Assembly (NCBI RefSeq): GCF_030269925.1
Contig: NC_085133.1
Location: 8,824,001-8,888,000, forward strand
Length of the DNA stretch: 64,000 nucleotides
Source of the DNA: Bombyx mori
Lineage: Eukaryota; Arthropoda; Insecta; Lepidoptera; Bombycidae
Direction of reading: 5' to 3'
Shown: piece after piece, positions 11,395-21,148 of the stretch
Layout of the letters: every line of letters starts with the position of its first letter
How positions within the stretch are numbered: position 1 is the first letter of the stretch
Program-made: the position numbers and the translations under genes
Notes under the pieces: model-generated
Database searches by the model: none
What the model saw: the letters and a program-made list of their open reading frames with translations, nothing else
Told to the model about the DNA's origin: nothing

Positions 11395-11580
11395 TTTCTG
11401 TCTGTAGTCAAATTGAGAATAGGTCAATATTGTTTATTTTTAATATTACTAGTATTTGTCTATAGCGTAGTCTTGGCGAAATCTGTAACAATAGAACCAT
11501 AATAATGTTGAAACTTATAATTGCAATAAATTACAGTCGAATTTCGACTAATGCGGGACCACTAGTAGTGTTATAATTCT
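11395..11580 (+). repeat. Unnamed dispersed repeat, second family
   Basis: About 185 bp matching the reverse complement of 51,040-51,240. It runs from tctgtagtcaaattgagaat through tagtcttggcgaaat to cgaatttcgacta-tgcggga. No coding potential. Confidence 0.7.
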
Positions 11581-11584
11581 TTAT

Positions 11585-11782
11585 TCTGTGTGTATGTATA
11601 TTAGTGAAATCCTCCTAAATGGCTGGACCGATTGTGATGTAATTTCATGTTATTCGTGGTGGATTCGAGAATGATTTAATTCACAATTCGATCCACTACA
11701 AAATATTTTATAATAAAAGGATGAAATTTTCGAATTTAAGACGTGAATACAGAAAGTCTGTCGGGTCTGCTAAAACAACAGA
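11585..11782 (+). mobile_element. Helitron-like non-autonomous fragment
   Basis: Contains the tggctggaccgatt-type block and ends near ctgtcgggtctgctaa. The same end type is seen at 24,976-25,160. The layout resembles lepidopteran non-autonomous Helitrons, but a 3' CTRR end and hairpin are not clear. Confidence 0.4.
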
Positions 11783-11804
11783 CAGACAAATATACAAAAA
11801 TTCA

Positions 11805-12276
11805 TTTTTCTCCTACTTACGCCGAAAGTTCGGTTTTCCTCTCGCTGTACAGGGAAGAAAGTGTAACTTTTTCTCCTTGGGTACAAGTGCGCATGCGCGT
11901 TAGTGTCTACGTCTGCTCTCACGCACCTAAAATTCTCCGCCATTGTTGTGCTCGGGTAATTTGCAATATTGTGTTTAGTGTAAAAGTGAAATAAAAAAGG
12001 CAATAAAATTTAATAGTGAAGTATTAAACAAAGATGAGTTCATCAGACAGTAGTAGTAGTTTATTTAAAAATTAAAAAACAGTTAAAAGTGGTTTTTTTA
12101 TGAGCCCCTACCCCCGCCAGGGCTTCGCCCCTGGACCCCGGCTCGGTACTCCACGAACTTTCGGCCTGGTAGGAGAAAAAATAGAATGTTCACCGCGGGA
12201 AAAAGTTGGACATTTCCTCCCAAGCGTTTGCCAATTTTACACGCGGGAGGAAATGTCCAACTTTTCTTCCGCGGTG
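11805..12276. repeat. Inverted-repeat (foldback) element
   Basis: There are two nested pairs of inverted repeats. The outer arms at 11,805-11,832 and 12,154-12,180 share tttttctcctac and gccgaaagttcg. The inner arms at 12,191-12,221 and 12,245-12,276 are 31-32 nt, nearly perfectly complementary, with a 23-nt loop. Between the pairs lies a GC-richer block (ccgccagggcttcgcccctg). No credible protein. The element class is unknown. Confidence 0.65.
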
Positions 12277-12618
12277 CACAATGTAGGTACTATTGCTGAA
12301 CGAAAATCTTCCTAAGTGTAGAATGTTCCTAATTCTCGAACTAATTGGTTTATGAGCATAAGTGCATAATGCCGGCAATATGTGTAGTTTGGTATGACAT
12401 ATTTGCTATATATAGTGCCATCGTCTGGGAAACCAGGGAATATGTCTGGAGGAATGTCACTCGCGATGCCACTCAAATCTGAAGGTTGATTTACACGGTC
12501 TGCCTGTTTGAACAGTGGTTGTTTCGATACGCTAATAAAAACGTAACCTACAACATCAGATATTGGAAATTATAATATGTAATATACTTCAGACGTTAGA
12601 AATTAATATAAATAAATA
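12277..12618. other. No gene seen
   Basis: Spacer with AT-rich tail sequence toward the neighbouring SINE. Confidence 0.45.
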
Positions 12619-12868
12619 ATAAATAAATATTTACTAACAATCACGCCACGTTAACTGGTCCCGTGATAAGTTCGTAAAGAACTTGTGTTACAAGTACCAG
12701 ATAACGGAAATAAATGTAAGATTTTTATTATACACATACATATATTTAATATACATCCATAAATCTGGAAAAGACATTTATCATACAAATATCTTCCCTT
12801 GGCGGGATTCGAACCCGCGACCCCCTTGTGTAGTGACCATGTCACTTACCACTACACCAGACGGCCGT
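12619..12868 (-). mobile_element. tRNA-headed SINE, second family
   Basis: Minus-strand copy of the element at 6228. Here the B box reads gggttcgaatccc on the minus strand and the A box is the reverse of ccactacacca. The tail of TAAATA units lies at the left. Confidence 0.85.
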
Positions 12869-13065
12869 TAATACTTCGAATACAACTGTGGTTTGATCAA
12901 AATTTTATATTTGAAAAGTTTCTCGAGTTTTATTTTTATTTTTATTAATATCATTATTTCCATGTCTACGAATAGTTTACCGCAAAATTAGGTTCAACTA
13001 AGTAAGTCTACAACTCGCGAAGAAACTACCAAAACTCATAATTACCATTTTTGTTGGCTTCGTTT

Positions 13066-13260
13066 TTTTGTCATACTAGCTGAGTCCCGCGATGTTACCC
13101 GCGGTTATTGTCGTACCGCGGGTGACGCCGCGGGCCGAAGCTAATCTAAAAAAAGTAGCTACTCCTTATATCATCAGCTGCCTATCAGTGAAAGTCCCGT
13201 CAAAACCGGTCCAGCCTTTCCAGAGATTAGCCGGAACAAACAGACAGACAGACAAACAGA
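13066..13260 (-). repeat. Helitron-like or MITE repeat
   Basis: A minus-strand copy of a common lepidopteran repeat. It has the tactagctgagtcccgcg end, two ACCCGCGG/CCGCGGGT inverted blocks (13,098-13,130) and an accggtccagcctttcc block. It ends in GACA/AAACAGAC tandem sequence. Family assignment is tentative. Confidence 0.45.
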
Positions 13261-13565
13261 AAAAATTAATAAATAAATATTTTGATATATGCATTGTGTA
13301 TACATACTTACGCATTTAGTAAAAAGTGGTTATTTTATTATTACAAACAGACACTCCAATTTTATATAATTGTATATATATGTGCGAGCGAACTCATTGC
13401 CTACCTTGTCTAAAGTAAACCTTGAGACGTGAGGTCAGTCTCAATTGCACAAAATACCAACTATCACAAATAACTAACTACTACTAACTAAAAAACTATC
13501 TTCAAATAATTTTTTGGATGTTATTTATAAATGTTACAACAACAATATCCCATTTGTGTTTTTAT

Positions 13566-13860
13566 TTTATTGCCCTTGTAGGCGAACGAGCACATGGCTC
13601 ACCTGATGGCGAGTAGCTACCGCCGATCATGGACATCAGCAATACTAGGAGCACAATCAAACCGTTGCCTGCTGCTTGTACTTTCTAGCGCAAAAGTCTT
13701 TGTCCAGGCGTGAAGTACCAGTTCTCCCAACTCGCCTCCCAACATTTTCAATGTCAACTTGGCTTTGTCCTCCCAATGACTCCGATATTGGACATCGAAA
13801 TGTCGACCCCAAGAATCCCAATACTCGTGGAAGGCTGCAGAGATACTCCTCGCAATAAAG
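13566..13860 (-). mobile_element. LINE 3' end (CR1/jockey-like), diverged
   Basis: Starts with the attgcccttgtaggcgaacg tail block and continues through the catggacatcagcaata block into diverged sequence. No intact coding sequence. Confidence 0.6.
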
Positions 13861-14290
13861 GCCCCGCCACAAAAGGGTGCATTAAAACAGTATCATGTTG
13901 TCAAACGAAATAATAAAACCAATTGAATAGAACAAGGATGATAATTATTTCAGGTGGTTTGACCTTTTCTTTTACGAAAACTGAAATCAATAAAAAATTG
14001 TTTATTGTTTTTTTTTTTACAATCAAAACACGAATCACACAGCCAAAACCCGTAATTACGGAATAGGCTTTTGATGCTAGATTATATTTGATTAGAAACT
14101 TTTCGTAAATTTGGTGGGGTGTATTCTGAGGGCGGACAAGTCATTCGACCCCTTTCGGCCGCGACCCAACCCTGTATTCCGGATTGTACTATGAACATAA
14201 CTTCGACCTCATATCTCAAGGCAGTACTCATACTGTAATGATTATGGACTCCGTTAGTTACTTTTGTTTTTATTGCCCGTATAGGCAGAC

Positions 14291-14517
14291 TAGACTTGTG
14301 AGTCCGCACGGGTACGTACCACCGCCCCGCCTATTTCTGCCGTGAAGCAGTAATGCGTTTCGGTTTGAAGGGTGGGGCAGCCGTTGTAAGTATACTGAGA
14401 CCTTAGAACTTATATCTCATAGTGGGTGGCGCATTTACGTTGTAGATGTCTATGGGCTCTAGTAACCACCTAGCACCAGGTGGGCTGTGAGCTCGTCCAC
14501 CCATCTAAGCAATATCG
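14291..14517 (+). mobile_element. Bm1 SINE, 5'-truncated
   Basis: Begins at cttgtgagtccgcacggg and ends at catctaagcaata. The 100 bp to its left contain a further weak Bm1-like piece (tcgacctcatatctcaagg, 14,200-14,220). Confidence 0.9.
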
Positions 14518-14652
14518 GCTATCCTCATCCACTTCTTACCTGCTACCGTTCGAAAGTCACCGCACCAGCTAGCCAGGGGGAGGATTTTCTACACACACGT
14601 TAGGGTGAAGCTGAAATAGCCTCCCAAGGCTATCAGCATAGGCACGGAAAAA
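14518..14652. mobile_element. Composite: RTE piece joined to jockey-like LINE tail
   Basis: Bases 14,518-14,577 match the minus-strand RTE 3' fragment at 16,430-16,490 (catccacttcttac, ccgttcgaa). Bases from 14,590 are the plus-strand jockey-like terminal block (acgttagggtgaagctgaaa to an A run at 14,648). Two truncated LINE pieces are joined directly. Confidence 0.6.
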
Positions 14653-14944
14653 AAAGAGACAATCACACTATCTAACACACCTAGTACATTGAATATTAAT
14701 AATTCGAATAAGCTTCGCTCTCTTTTATAGTGAAACTGCGATATTGAATTACTGAAAATATCTGAGCACTATCTGTAGAAGTTCTTATTTCGTTTATAGC
14801 CCGCAGTGTACAACGCATAGGTCGATGCCCTTCGCGTCATAAAAACCGACACGCGCGACACATGAATTGAATGTGTTACATTACGTGCCACGCTTTAAGT
14901 ATTATTTTTTTGTCGTTAAATAATTCAAAACGAAAGACAAACTT

Positions 14945-15204
14945 TAAATAAATATTTACTAACAGTCACGCCACGTTAACTGGTCCCGTGATAAGTTCGT
15001 AAAGTAGGTACTTGTGTTACAGGTACCAGATAACGGAAATAAATGTAAGATTTTTATTATACACATACATATATTTAATATACATCCATAACCCTGGAAA
15101 AGACATTTATATTTATCATACAAATATCTTCCCTTGGCGGGATTCGAACCCGCGACCCCCTAGTGTAGTGACCATGTCACTTACCACTACACCAGACGGC
15201 CGTT
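14945..15204 (-). mobile_element. tRNA-headed SINE, second family
   Basis: Third copy, minus strand, very similar to 12,619-12,868. The head has intact A and B boxes at the right end (about 15,140-15,203). The high similarity between the two copies suggests recent activity. Confidence 0.85.
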
Positions 15205-15639
15205 ATTTAGACGTTAATGACAATAATTAGAACTCGTACATATGTATAATGATAATTAAAACTGATCTGTGGGTATTTTTAATTTTAAGCAATTAGTGTT
15301 TCCAATTACTATCAAACTAGAAACTATAGGAGCAGATTCAAATATAAGTCGTTCAAAACATTATTCAAACATAATACGTCAACATCCTAGAACCTCGTTT
15401 ACTATTCAAGAGAGAGCTTAACAGTGAAGTGTAATTTAAGCTCTTTTTTACACTTAAACGCGAGTAACATCATAACGATAATATTATCATTTTGCGGTTT
15501 CATTCGCGCTTGTTTGTGAATGTTTTTATTTTTTTGTGGTTACGTGTTCCGTGTAGTTCGTAAGCCATATGATGATATGCGTACATCGTAGACGTTAAAA
15601 GCGGATATCGCCACACACCTTGAGACAAATGGGCTCACT
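15205..15639. other. No gene seen
   Basis: AT-rich spacer; nothing identifiable. Confidence 0.45.
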
Positions 15640-16096
15640 AAACTTCCCGTCAATTCTTCTCAGTGGGTCGCGATCCGATCCGGTGGTAAATTCAGCGAAA
15701 CACTACTATTGCTAGGGCCTGTATTAGGGATTCTCTCAGGTTAATGTTAAAACTAGACTCTCGAACATTGGAGTTCTTTGGACACATTGCGCGAAAGGAG
15801 GGTCATAACTTTGAGCAACTGATGGTGACGGGCAAGATAGAGGGCAAACGTCCCAGAGGACGCAGTCCCACGAGATGTTCGGACCAAATTCGGCCTTGTC
15901 TGGACATCAAGTTCTACGATGCCCTCCACGAGGCCAAAGATCGCAGCAGATGGAGAACAGTCGTACAAGAGAGATTGATGCAGCGAGGGAATCACGACCC
16001 TGAGTAATGAGGAGGAGGAGCCCCGTCAGCTCACCGACCACTACGTGAGTTGTTAAACCAGCCCCTTAAACTACCGGTAGGAAGGGAAAAAAGGCA
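15640..16096 (+). mobile_element. Jockey-like LINE 3' UTR split by an RTE fragment
   Basis: The UTR reads normally to ctctcaggtt at 15,742 and resumes with gagccccgtcagctcacc at 16,018. It ends at ggtaggaagggaaaaaa. The intervening 275 bp are RTE-derived (separate entry). In other copies (22,620 and 10,370) these two flanks are contiguous. Confidence 0.75.
15743..16017 (+). pseudogene. RTE-clade reverse transcriptase C-terminal fragment
   Basis: The frame 15,744-16,007 encodes 87 residues typical of the C-terminal end of RTE-type endonuclease/reverse transcriptases: LEFFGHIARKEGHNFEQLM, then GKRPRGRSPTRCSDQI, and a stop in TAATGA. The usual Trp in the GRSPTRW block is Cys. The fragment sits exactly inside a jockey-like 3' UTR. 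It is 5'-truncated and non-functional. Confidence 0.8.
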
Positions 16097-16364
16097 TGAC
16101 GTCATAGTCTCAACCGTATAATAGTAGAGCTGAAGTGTAGTACATGTAAGGGCTCTTAATAAATCCTAGTAATATTCATTTATTTATTTATTGCGTGAAT
16201 GGACGAACGTTCTCACAGCCCGGTGTAAAGCGTTTGCTGTCGTCCATAGACATCCCAAAATCAAAGTCAAAGTCTTGATAAGCTCACTGGTCTTAGTCAA
16301 TATCAGTGTTAAATATGTTGGTTTTCGGGATATCGTTATATTAGTCTCTCTATAATCCCCATCA

Positions 16365-16520
16365 TCATGAGCCCCACAGTCAGTCACTGCTGGACATAGG
16401 CCTTTCCCAATTCAAACCACTTGGCCCGATCATCGGCTATACTCATCCACTTCTTACCGGCTACCGTTCGAAGGTCATCGCACCAACTAGCCCGGGGGCG
16501 TCCCGCGTTACCTTTTCTAT
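16365..16520 (-). mobile_element. RTE LINE 3' fragment
   Basis: The minus strand shows the standard RTE terminus: the reverse of cagtcactgctggacatagg, which encodes the end of the ORF, then the (ATG/ATC)n-type tail at 16,362-16,370. The upstream part is present to about 16,520. A Bm1-like relic (reverse) lies at about 16,185-16,255. Confidence 0.7.
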
Positions 16521-17054
16521 ATCTGATTTAATAAATTCTATATCTGAATCACATTACGTCTAATATTTGATTTTAGAAATTTTATTTGTCTTTCGTGACG
16601 CGGTAATGTTCGGAAGAGACGCCGTTTTAAGACATTCAATCAACCGTCCATGTTTTTGATTAATAATTTGAAGCTAGCTAGTGTAGTCCAATAACGCGGG
16701 GGCTCGGCCGCGGTAATAAGCACGAATTGCATTTTTATTGGTTTATCAGTCGCATGTGGATAATATGGGAACAGTTTACTTATGTTTTATTGCGCGGCAG
16801 TTGAAGTCCTATTAAACTCGGCGTTATTCGACGTATTGCGGTTATTAATGTTTTATTCGGCATACGCGAGTCGAGGTGATGCAAACTTTATCGGAATCTA
16901 TTTAAGGTTTAATATCGCAAGTGCCGTTTTCATTTACAAACGATGCTTTCAATACTTTAGTTTTTTATGGGCTTTTTTTTAAGTTTCTCTTATGACGCTG
17001 TGACCGTTTTTGTGTTACGACCTTACGAGTAGACACTACTGCTTCGGCACTCTT
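16521..17054. other. No gene seen
   Basis: Unique-looking AT-rich sequence. The 66-residue frame at 16,782 has no recognisable features. Confidence 0.45.
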
Positions 17055-17140
17055 AGCGGCAAACGTAAGGGCGCTGTTCCAACTCCATACAAATTTGAGT
17101 TAACTTTTACGCGATCGAGAACGTTAAAAAGCTCGCACTG
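17055..17140. mobile_element. Half of a TA-type MITE
   Basis: Matches the right half of the palindromic MITE at 51,689-51,843. Shared blocks are agcggcaaacgta, ccatacaaat, gagttaacttttacgc and cgagaacgttaaaaa. The left arm is missing. Confidence 0.65.
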
Positions 17141-17169
17141 AGCACACGGGTTAGAGTTTTGAGACAGCC

Positions 17170-17412
17170 GTGGTGGTAGGACATTTTGTGAGTCCGCGCG
17201 GGTAGGTACCACCACCCTGCCTATTTCTGCCGTGAAGCAGTAATGCGTTTCGGTTTGAAGGGTGGGGCAACCGTTGTAACTATACAGAGATCTTAGAACT
17301 TATATCTCAAGGTGGGTGGCGCATTTACGTTGTAGATGTCCATGGGCTCCAGTAACCACTTAACACCAGGTGGGCTGTGAGCTCGTCCACCTATCTAAGC
17401 AATAAAATAAAA
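17170..17412 (+). mobile_element. Bm1 SINE, 5'-truncated
   Basis: Body from TGGTGGTAGGACA to an AATAAAATAAAAAA tail. Confidence 0.92.
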
Positions 17413-17844
17413 AAGTCATTTTAGTTATGTCGACAATTCGCGAAACTCGAAGTAAAATACTATAACATAATAAATTATGTAAATCGTAATAAATTTTGTA
17501 ATAAATTAATTATAGAACCGGTTTTAACGTTAATAATATACAGTTTTTGTTATTAGAGACGCCTATTTTCCTGCTATAGATATTATTAAAACCCATTAGG
17601 TCATAAGCAATTAATTATGTATATAAAAAGGTGGGCCGCGAACTCAGATTTTGGTCCGCTTACTGTTTGAGAGACTGTCCACGTATAACGTTGTTATTAT
17701 TATTGTTGACATCAGCGGGTGTGAGTATATGTGTAATTACTCATTGTTACTCATTGAAGTTGATAATAACAGGGTCAGAGCAAAGAATCAATGCACGCAT
17801 TTAAGTCCCTTGCTCGTGTAGATGAATTTATATTACAGAAGTAA
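17413..17844. other. No gene; isolated TATA-like motif
   Basis: Contains TATAAAAAG at 17,622-17,630 followed 14 bases later by a TCAG. No open frame or splice-consistent exon follows, so I do not call a promoter. Confidence 0.35.
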
Positions 17845-18275
17845 TTTCAGTGGTAATGGTCTAAAGGATAAGACGTCCGGTGCATTCGTATCGAGCGATG
17901 CACCGGTGTTCGAATCCCGCAGGCGGGTACCAATTTTTCTAATGAAATACGTACTTAATAAATGTTCACGATTGACTTCCACAGTGAAGGAATAGCATCG
18001 TGTAATAAAAATCAAACCCGCAAAATTATCATAGTGATGGTAGGACGTCTTTTGAGTCCGCACGGATAAGTACCAGCACCCTGCCTATTTCTGCCGTGAA
18101 GCAGTAATGCGTATCGGTTTGAAGGGTGGTGCAGCCGTTGTACTGAGACCTTAGAACTCATATCTCAAGGCCTTACGTTTTAGATGTAGCATTTACGTTG
18201 TAGATTTCTATGGGCTCCGGTGACCACTATCAGATGGGCCGTGAGCTCGTCCATCCATCTAAGCAATAAATAAAT
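17845..18275 (+). mobile_element. Bm1 SINE, full length but body diverged
   Basis: The head has a perfect A box (tggtctaaagg, 17,857-17,867) and a B box (gttcgaatccc, 17,908-17,918). The distal body is rearranged: the segment before the ttacgttgtagat block is partly duplicated around 18,170-18,205. Confidence 0.9.
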
Positions 18276-18504
18276 ATAAACTTAACTGAACACCTTTCTT
18301 ATTAATCCTTGCCCGATATAGAGACTCAAGAAGCATATTAAAAAAAATGTTTACATCATCCATGATAATTAACGTAACGAGAGTAATATATCCGTATATG
18401 TAAGCGTCTTATCAGCGGGAGACTGTCTGGCCCCTTTAAACACATAAATCACAGATAAAAAAGATAAACAACAACTATTCTTTAACTTAGATATCATTTT
18501 TTTT

Positions 18505-18716
18505 ATTTTTTTTTATTGCTTAGATGTGTGGACGAGCTCACAGCCCACCTGGTGTTAAGTGGTTACTGGAGCCCATAGACATCTACAACGTAAATGCGCC
18601 ACACACCTTGAGATATAGTTCTAAGGTCTCAGTATAGTCACAACGGCTGCCCCACCCTTCAAACCGAAACGCATTACTGCTTCACGGCAGAAATAAGCGG
18701 GGCGACAAAATAATGT
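18505..18716 (-). mobile_element. Bm1 SINE, 5'-truncated
   Basis: Minus-strand copy with a T-rich tail at the left, ending in the gcagaaataagcggggcg block. Confidence 0.9.
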
Positions 18717-18993
18717 GTGTTTTTTTATCGAAGACATAACGATTGATTAACTTCACGTCCTAATTTATTTAAACTTATTTATTTAAGCTTTAAGCTCATT
18801 GGTTACATCGAATAATCCGTCGTTTAGTTTTGAAGAGCCATTACAAATTACGATAACAATTTCCGGAAGACGCTAACGAAATTTAATGTTCAAAACGCTT
18901 TAGTGTTACTAATAATAGTCAAACGAATAAATTGGCTAACTACGATGCTACAGTAATTAGCTAATTAGATAAAAAACCACTTCTTGGAAACGT

Positions 18994-19036
18994 TGCGTTA
19001 GACCAGACGAGTCAGTGACGTCTGGTCTTCAACGCA
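18994..19036. promoter_or_regulatory. Imperfect palindrome upstream of a TATA promoter
   Basis: The arms tgcgttagaccagacg and cgtctggtcttcaacgca pair around a 9-nt loop about 110-150 bp upstream of the predicted start site at 19,143. It could be a protein-binding site or a structural relic. The role is inferred only from position. Confidence 0.35.
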
Positions 19037-19108
19037 CAAAGCGAAGGCACAGCCCGAAAATTCTCATTTAAATCATGAATCACGTCGCTTTAGTCAGAGC
19101 AAACTTCA

Positions 19109-19146
19109 TATATATAGAGCGAACGAAACACCCGTATTGATCATTC
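19109..19146 (+). promoter_or_regulatory. Core promoter: TATA box and initiator
   Basis: TATATATAG at 19,109-19,117 is followed about 32 bases later by TCATTC (19,141-19,146). This fits the arthropod initiator TCAKTY with its A at 19,143. It gives a 29-nt 5' UTR before the ATG at 19,172. The spacing is what a strong TATA-dependent promoter would show. Confidence 0.7.
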
Positions 19147-19171
19147 TAACATTGTCCACCAAACAGACAAC

Positions 19172-19582
19172 ATGTACCGATTCGTTTTCTTGTTCGTTCT
19201 TAACGCGGCGGCGAGCGCGGCGCCGGCGCCCAACGACATCCAATGTCCTTGCGAATTAGCCGTCAAGGACCGCGAAAATTTATGGGGCTTCCTGAAGAAG
19301 ATCTCCCTCGACGTTCCTGATGAAGACAAAGAATTCTATTCAGCTCTGCCCGGGCAGTTGTCGCCGACGCTGGACTGTGACTGCGAGGAGTACAACAGAA
19401 AGAAGCGGAAGGTCGTCGAAGTCCCAGAGGTCATTGATGACGAGATCAACCAGACAGGCGCGGAGGAGACCAGAGAAAAGAAATCGTTGTATTTCATTAA
19501 CCACGGTGTCGGTAGCTGCCCAGAAAACACGGTTGCTATCCACGGCTTGTGCGTTGAGAGAATTGAGGAACTCGACTATTAA
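19172..19582 (+). CDS. Small secreted six-cysteine protein, unknown function
   Basis: Single-exon gene encoding 136 residues. The start at 19,172 is chosen because it follows a TATA/initiator promoter at the right distance and gives a clean signal peptide: a hydrophobic core FVFLFVL at residues 4-10, with likely cleavage after the Ala-rich stretch around residues 14-19. The mature part has six cysteines in three pairs: C25/C27 (CPC), C69/C71 (CDC) and C116/C127 (CPENTVAIHGLC). A furin-like RKKR lies at 76-79 and a second basic site REKK at 101-104. A glycosylation sequon NQT lies at 93-95. It may therefore be processed into N- and C-terminal pieces. GC content is higher than in the flanks, as expected for real coding sequence. 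I do not recognise the family. The closing CPxxT...GxC motif occurs in various insect secreted peptides, which is not enough for a functional call. Confidence 0.82.
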   Translation: MYRFVFLFVLNAAASAAPAPNDIQCPCELAVKDRENLWGFLKKISLDVPDEDKEFYSALPGQLSPTLDCDCEEYNRKKRKVVEVPEVIDDEINQTGAEETREKKSLYFINHGVGSCPENTVAIHGLCVERIEELDY

Positions 19583-19962
19583 TTAGGTACAATAATTATT
19601 GTTCTATGGCCTAATGGAAAAAATTGCCGAAGTACTTGAAGAGGCTAAGGAAGGTTCAGTGAATTATTACAGGACTTTTCAGATCTCAATAGATCGTCAC
19701 AAATTAGCGTTTTAACTCGTGTTTTGTGTCATTATATCAGATTCTTATCGTAAATGGTTTCCCGAAGTAACAGTGTTTTTTTTTACGAACTTTTTATGGA
19801 AACTGTAATCTGTTTTTACTTATAAGTAATTAGTAAGGTTTTAAGCTAGTCTTAATTTTTTAGTTGATTTTGTTTTTAAAAAAAATATGTCATCTGAAAT
19901 TAGATTATTTCGTTGTAATATTTGTTTATGATATCCGAGCTTTAATTACAGTGATTAATGTG

Positions 19963-19968
19963 AATAAA
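19963..19968 (+). terminator. Poly(A) signal of the secreted-protein gene
   Basis: AATAAA about 380 bases after the stop codon, followed by a T-rich stretch. It gives a transcript of roughly 0.85 kb. It is the best canonical signal downstream. Confidence 0.55.
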
Positions 19969-20047
19969 ATAACTTAAAAGTATAAATTTTATTTTTCATT
20001 TATTTTCTGATACTTTCTTACATCTGTCATTCAATCATCTAACTGTC

Positions 20048-20118
20048 TTCATAGCTGTCCGGTGCATCGCTAGATACGAATGCACCGGATATCTTATCCT
20101 TTAGGCCATGACGACTTA
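20048..20118 (-). mobile_element. Bm1 head-only fragment
   Basis: The reverse complement contains the Bm1 tRNA-like head (tggcctaaaggataag and the gtgcattcgtatc block) with no B box region or body. Most truncated copies lose the head instead, so this orientation of truncation is unusual. Confidence 0.7.
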
Positions 20119-20725
20119 CTTAAGCTATTTTTTACTTAGAACAATTTTTATTGACTTTTAGTGGAGCAATTAGATTTTAAATGAACTTTTAAGTAATGTG
20201 ATGTGAGACGAGAGACTGACTAGAGTACTATTCTAATTATCTAATTAACGTTATGAAAGATACAGATATTTAAAGTAAACAATAACAACGGGAACATTTC
20301 TGGAGAGAGATTGTTTTTGCGCCGTATAATTATCGCCAGCTCCATTCACGTTTTTATCGAATTTTCTTACGATCATCGTGTAGGTATAGGTATATTTACC
20401 AATTGTTTGCGCAAAATAATTACACGCATAAGATCCAATATATTATGTATATAATTCTAACTTTTCAAATTACGAATTTCGAACGGTAAATGATTGTAAC
20501 GGATGCGTGCACGATTATTTTTAGGTTAAAACATATCTAAATACTAATATTTTAAAGTAAAATTTAATTTAATAACAATTATGATAGCCAATCGAATATT
20601 CCCATGATGCTTACACATCGCGAGCGAACGACTGACATCACGCAGTCAACCAGAGCTGATTCGGAAAAACCAATGTTAGTTTCACAGCATCAGGCAAGTT
20701 TCAGTCGGTTGCTACTCATTGTTTT
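20119..20725. other. No gene seen
   Basis: AT-rich spacer; nothing identifiable. Confidence 0.45.
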
Positions 20726-20935
20726 TTTTTGTTTTTTTTCTCCTACCTATGCTGATAGCCTTGAGAGGCTATATCAGCTTCACCCTAACGTGTAGGTGAG
20801 CTCACGGGGCTCAAACTGGAGTGTTGCTAACACTGGCCCTAGCAAGAGCAGTGCTTCGCAGAATCGACCACCGGATCGGAAACGCGACCCACTGAGAAGA
20901 TCCGGCGATAAACTCTACTTGTAGTGCATTGCATA
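20726..20935 (-). mobile_element. Jockey-like LINE 3' UTR
   Basis: Minus-strand terminal piece. T run and ctcctacctatgctgatagcc at the left, then the agctcacggggctcaa and tgcttcgcagaatcgacc blocks, ending in gatccggcga. Confidence 0.8.
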
Positions 20936-21023
20936 GCGCGAACATTCACCTTTAAGATCAGTATTTAATATAGAAACTCTTACTCTTAATATAGAACAAG
21001 TCTAGAAATCTATGAAAATAAGT

Positions 21024-21148
21024 TTTTTTTATTGCTTAGATGGATGGACAAGCTCACCTGGTGTTAAGTGGTTACTGGAGCCCATAGACATCTACAACAT
21101 AAATGCCCGTCCACCTTGAGATATAAGTTTTTAAGGTCTCAGTATTAT
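21024..21148 (-). mobile_element. Bm1 SINE 3' part
   Basis: Minus-strand fragment from the T-rich tail to the aaggtctcagtat block. A small internal deletion lies in the agctcacagcccacc region. Confidence 0.85.

Noticed and set aside
17622..17700. TATA-box promoter
   Set aside because: The TATA-to-initiator spacing is short for a core promoter, and no exon or open frame follows.
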